Assembly (NCBI RefSeq): GCF_003259845.1
Contig: NZ_QLMJ01000018.1
Span: 62,001-126,000 of the forward strand
DNA: 64,000 bases
Direction: 5' to 3'
Origin: Actinoplanes lutulentus
GTDB lineage: Bacteria; Actinomycetota; Actinomycetes; Mycobacteriales; Micromonosporaceae
Part shown: piece by piece, positions 61,088-64,000 of the stretch
Layout: every line of letters starts with the position of its first letter
Numbering within the stretch: the stretch's first letter is position 1
The notes under the pieces: model-generated
Told to the model about the DNA's origin: nothing
The model's input: the letters and a program-made list of their open reading frames with translations, nothing else
Databases searched by the model: none
Program-made: the position numbers and the translations under genes

Positions 61088-62497
61088 GTGCGCCGCTCCG
61101 GCGATCAAGGCGGGTTCACCCTCGTCGAGGTCATCGTCGCGATCGCCATGGTCAGCGCCGTGCTCGCCGCGACCACGGTCTTCTACGTCCGGAGCCTGTC
61201 GCTCGGGCACCACTACGCCGGCCGCGAGGACGCCGTACGCGTCGCCACCTCCGCCCTGGAGGTGGCGACCGGTCTCGGCGGGGAGAACGTGCTCACCCGC
61301 CGGGACAAGGCCGCCGTCGCCGGGCAGACCCTGGTCACCGGGGTCGACGCGTACCTGGCCGACTCGGTGCAGGTCTGGGACACCGACGCGACCGCCGGCG
61401 CCGGCGCGACCGCCTCGCTGCCCACCACGGCGGCCGCGGTCGTGCTGAACGGCCTCACCTACCTGCAGAACTGGTACGTGGTGAAGTGCTGGCGTGCGAC
61501 CGGCACCGCCGGCGCCTGCACTGGCAGCGGCACCGGGACCGAGTTCCTGCGGGTGGTCGTCGCCGTGCAGTGGAACGACGTGCAGTGCCCGGGCGGCACC
61601 TGCGCCTATTTCCTCGCGACCCTGCTGAACGCGTCCGACGACCCGGTCTTCCCGACCGCGCCGACCGCCGGGGTCACCACCAGCCCCACCCCGTCGGCCT
61701 CGGCATCGGCCACCGCGTCGCCGTCCGCCTCGGCGTCGGCGTCGCCGTCCGCGACGGCGTCCCCGTCACCCTCCCCGTCGCCCTCGCCGTCGGCGAGTGC
61801 GACCAGCGGCGGCACCGCGATCTGGGCGAACCGCAGCAGCGGGTACACGAACCCGGCCGCGCTCTGGCTCTCCTCGTCGTCGCTGACCGTCACCGGCCTG
61901 GTGCACACCAACGCGGACCTGCGCATCGAGGGCTCGTCGGTGACCCTCTCGCCCCGGATCGAGTACGTCTCCGACCAGTACATCTCCGGCGCCACCGCAC
62001 CCACTCCGGTGCAGGTGAGCGCATCCGTGCCGACCGGCACCCGGGTGGTCGCCGACTACGCCCCCGGCGGCACCGCGGCGACGGCCGCCGGCACCGGGTA
62101 CTACGCGGTCGCCGCCTCCGCCTGCGCCTCCGGCACCTGGACGTACGCCGCCGGCGCGGTCGCGTCCACCGCCACCGTCGTCTACGTCCCGTGCGCCGTG
62201 AACGTCACCACCGACGTGGCGCCGCTGCTGGTCGCCACCGGCACGATCACCGTCGCCACGTCGAAGGTGACCATCGGCAGCAAGACCAGCCCGGCAACGA
62301 CCGGCCTGCTCAGCGGCTCCACGTCAACCTCGGCGATCACCATCTCGGGCTCGTACGCGACCGTGTACGGCACCGTCCAGGCCCTGAGCGGCGGCGTCGC
62401 CCTGCTCGGGTCGTACAGCGTGTTTCAGTGCGGGATCATCGGCGACACCGTGCAGGTGGGCGGCGCCGACATCACGATCACCGGAACATGCGCGTGA
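61088..62497 (+). CDS. PilV-like minor pilin with Ser/Pro linker and C-terminal domain
   Basis: This 469-residue protein starts (GTG after AAGGAG) with a prepilin signal: cleavage between Gly9 and Phe10 in GGFTLVEVIVAIAMVSAVLA, with Glu at +5. A pilin-like domain of about 190 residues (YLADSVQVWDTDATAG, NWYVVKCWRATGT, CAYFLATLLNASDDPVFPTA) is followed by a Ser/Ala/Pro-rich linker (about 205-240). The last part, of about 230 residues, is rich in beta-forming Thr/Val/Ser (LWLSSSSLTVTGLVHTNADL). The linker and second domain are not usual for a PilV. It overlaps the next pilin gene. Confidence 0.82.
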   Translation: MRRSGDQGGFTLVEVIVAIAMVSAVLAATTVFYVRSLSLGHHYAGREDAVRVATSALEVATGLGGENVLTRRDKAAVAGQTLVTGVDAYLADSVQVWDTDATAGAGATASLPTTAAAVVLNGLTYLQNWYVVKCWRATGTAGACTGSGTGTEFLRVVVAVQWNDVQCPGGTCAYFLATLLNASDDPVFPTAPTAGVTTSPTPSASASATASPSASASASPSATASPSPSPSPSPSASATSGGTAIWANRSSGYTNPAALWLSSSSLTVTGLVHTNADLRIEGSSVTLSPRIEYVSDQYISGATAPTPVQVSASVPTGTRVVADYAPGGTAATAAGTGYYAVAASACASGTWTYAAGAVASTATVVYVPCAVNVTTDVAPLLVATGTITVATSKVTIGSKTSPATTGLLSGSTSTSAITISGSYATVYGTVQALSGGVALLGSYSVFQCGIIGDTVQVGGADITITGTCA

Positions 62498-63090
62498 AGC
62501 CTTTCCCGGAGAACACAGCGGACGACCGCGGCGTCACGCTCATCGAGCTCGTCGTCGCCATGTCGATCATGGGCTTCTTCACGGCGATCGTCGCCACCGC
62601 CGTGGCGCAGATGTACACCACCGCCAACAAGGCCGAGGCCACCCAGGCGTTGCAGAGCCGGCTCAACATCGTCTTCGAGCGCCTGGACGCGGAGATCCGG
62701 TACGCCTCGGCGATCAGCAAGGCCGGCACCGGCACCGACGGCGCTGACCAGTACGTCGAATACCTCAACGTCAACGGCAGCACCCAGCTCTGCACCGAGC
62801 TGCGGCTGCGCGGCGACATCCTGGCACGCCGCACCTGGACCAGCGGCAACACACCGAGCGGCGGCTGGAGCACCCTGGCCGGCGGGCTCTCCAGCACCAC
62901 GCCGTTCACGGTGACCAGCACGGTCGGCGTACGCCAGCAGCTGAAGCTGAGCCTGACCGCCACGCTCGCCGCGGCGGGCCCGGCCGCCGGGAGCCACACC
63001 GCCGAGTTCCTGTTCACGGCGCTCAACTCGGACGCCACCGCGACATCGTCGAACGCGACGGTCTGCTCGGAAGGGCGGGCCGGAACATGA
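62488..63090 (+). CDS. PilW-like minor pilin
   Basis: This 200-residue protein has the prepilin site Gly15|Val16 in RGVTLIELVVAMSIMGFF, with Glu at +5, then a long helix (ATQALQSRLNIVFERLDAEI) and a small beta-rich head. This matches PilW/pseudopilin J types. Its ATG lies inside the previous gene's end, and its stop overlaps the next start (ATGA), so the three pilins are made together. It would be cut and methylated by a PilD-type peptidase encoded elsewhere. Confidence 0.87.
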   Translation: MRVKPFPENTADDRGVTLIELVVAMSIMGFFTAIVATAVAQMYTTANKAEATQALQSRLNIVFERLDAEIRYASAISKAGTGTDGADQYVEYLNVNGSTQLCTELRLRGDILARRTWTSGNTPSGGWSTLAGGLSSTTPFTVTSTVGVRQQLKLSLTATLAAAGPAAGSHTAEFLFTALNSDATATSSNATVCSEGRAGT

Positions 63091-64000
63091 CGGCTCCCTC
63101 GACAAAAGACCGCGGCTCTCTCCCCATCGCCGTCCTGATCTCCATCCTGGCGCTGTCGATCAGCGGCCTGCTCAGCTCCGCGCTGCTCAGCCAGGTCAAG
63201 GACGTACGCCGGGTGGCCGACCGTGGCATGGCCCTCGGATCCGCCGAGGCCGGGCTCCAGGTGGCCATGGGTCAGATCCGGGCGGCCGTGGACGCCGACG
63301 GCAAGGGCAAACCGTCGGCGCTGCCCTGCGGTTCGATGCAGGGGACGATCTCGTCGGCGGCGGGGAACGCGTACCGGGTCGACATCACGTACCTGAGCGC
63401 GACCGGCGGGCAGCTCACCTGCCCGCCGTTGTACGCCCCGGCGACCGCGACCCTGCGGGCCTGGGACGTCACCGACGGCTCGGCGGGCGGGACCGCGCGG
63501 ACGTCGACGGTGAAGTCCCGCATCCTGGAGGCGACGTACACGTTCCGGGTGCCGAACGCGCAGGTCCCGATGGGGCTGATCCACAACTATCCGGGCGGCG
63601 AGCTCTGCATGGACTCGCTCAAGGATCAGCCGGAGGCCGGCGACGAGGTGTGGATGATGCCGTGCGACTCGCAGCGGCCGCACACCCAGATGTTCGCGTA
63701 CGTGAAAAGCATGGCCCTGACCCATCCGAAGCCGGCGCTCGCCGCAGGCAGCGACATGTGTCTCGACGCGACGAGACCGTCCACCGGCACATCGGTCGTG
63801 GTGACGTTCCAGCCGTGCGTGGTCGCGATCGACGACACCACCACCCAGTCACCACCACGCCAGCTGTGGACGCTGCATGCCAGCCACGCCAGCTTCGCCG
63901 GGACCGACGACGCCCTGACCCTCAACGGCTGGTGCATCAACCTGCAGAACCCGGGCGCCAAACAGAGCCGGCTGATCTACGCGAAGTGCCCGAGCACCGT
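63087..64000 (+). CDS. PilX-like minor pilin with lectin-like tail (3' end cut by window)
   Basis: 304 codons are visible and the frame runs off the window. The start is ATG 63087, overlapping the previous stop. The N-terminus (DRGSLPIAVLISILALSISG, then GMALGSAEAGLQVAMGQIRA) has the PilX/PilX-like pattern, without a clear G|FTLxE site. After about residue 165 come three similar blocks: ELCMDSLKDQPEAGDEVWMM, DMCLDATRPSTGTSVVVTFQPC and WCINLQNPGAKQSRLIYAKC, in the style of ricin B-like sugar-binding repeats. It could present a carbohydrate-binding head on a pilus tip. Confidence 0.78.
   Translation, partial: MTAPSTKDRGSLPIAVLISILALSISGLLSSALLSQVKDVRRVADRGMALGSAEAGLQVAMGQIRAAVDADGKGKPSALPCGSMQGTISSAAGNAYRVDITYLSATGGQLTCPPLYAPATATLRAWDVTDGSAGGTARTSTVKSRILEATYTFRVPNAQVPMGLIHNYPGGELCMDSLKDQPEAGDEVWMMPCDSQRPHTQMFAYVKSMALTHPKPALAAGSDMCLDATRPSTGTSVVVTFQPCVVAIDDTTTQSPPRQLWTLHASHASFAGTDDALTLNGWCINLQNPGAKQSRLIYAKCPST

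Overview
The window is high-GC DNA from an actinomycete. It most resembles a member of the Micromonosporaceae such as Actinoplanes, which is an inference from gene content and not a database match. The evidence is: very GC-rich codon use, many genes that start right after a TANNNT -10 box (leaderless), CBM2-bearing cellulolytic enzymes next to perfect CebR-type operators (TGGGAGCGCTCCCA), a nickel superoxide dismutase, an EspR-like regulator, a chemoreceptor and a type IV minor pilin operon.

Layout. 1-2630: most of pyruvate, phosphate dikinase (minus strand, cut by the window edge). 2823-4761: an ImmA/IrrE-like metallopeptidase and a MAB_1171c-type membrane protein, converging on an EspR-like regulator. 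5107-5796: a lipoprotein. 5977-10066: glcDEF (glycolate oxidase). 10107-11400: CebR box, CBM2-CE3 esterase and a strong terminator. 11475-13875: DUF1801 protein, a small protein, smpB and a luciferase-like oxidoreductase, all with leaderless promoters. 14017-18623: an orphan xylose/ribose-type binding protein and a three-gene sugar ABC importer. 18722-20713: GNAT acetyltransferase and gabD-like dehydrogenase. 20812-21549: a decayed GH13 alpha-glucosidase. 21630-24367: DUF222/HNH protein, Nudix hydrolase and a Sua5/YciO protein. 24410-32864: SGNH hydrolase, then a minus-strand cellulose operon GH74 - GH48 - AA10 LPMO behind a second perfect CebR box. 33305-34684: UDP-glucose dehydrogenase. 35047-38421: an alpha-glucoside-type sugar ABC importer. 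39007-46599: a four-gene LolD/FtsX-like exporter operon, one ATPase of which carries an AbrB-like tail. 47533-49434: a secreted metzincin protease. 49727-53075: a ConA-like membrane protein divergent from a two-component system. 53213-55198: an APC-type permease. 55348-58775: a Ser/Thr kinase and a chemoreceptor. 58973-60072: ECF sigma factor plus a putative membrane anti-sigma factor. 60085-61020: a flavin reductase and nickel SOD behind a SoxR-like box. 61088 to the end: PilV/PilW/PilX-like minor pilins, the last with a lectin-like C-terminus.

How the genes fit together. Two CebR boxes would place the CE3 esterase and the GH74-GH48-LPMO operon under one cello-oligosaccharide-responsive repressor, so deacetylation, xyloglucan removal, oxidative cleavage and processive cellulose hydrolysis are induced together. 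Two importers of the MalFG type and an orphan sugar-binding protein fit the same saprophytic life. The flavin reductase-NiSOD pair would form a redox-responsive unit.

The most unusual genome-wide signal is short tandem repeats (often 15 or 18 bp). They occur inside unrelated proteins and, repeatedly, right at or next to stop codons.
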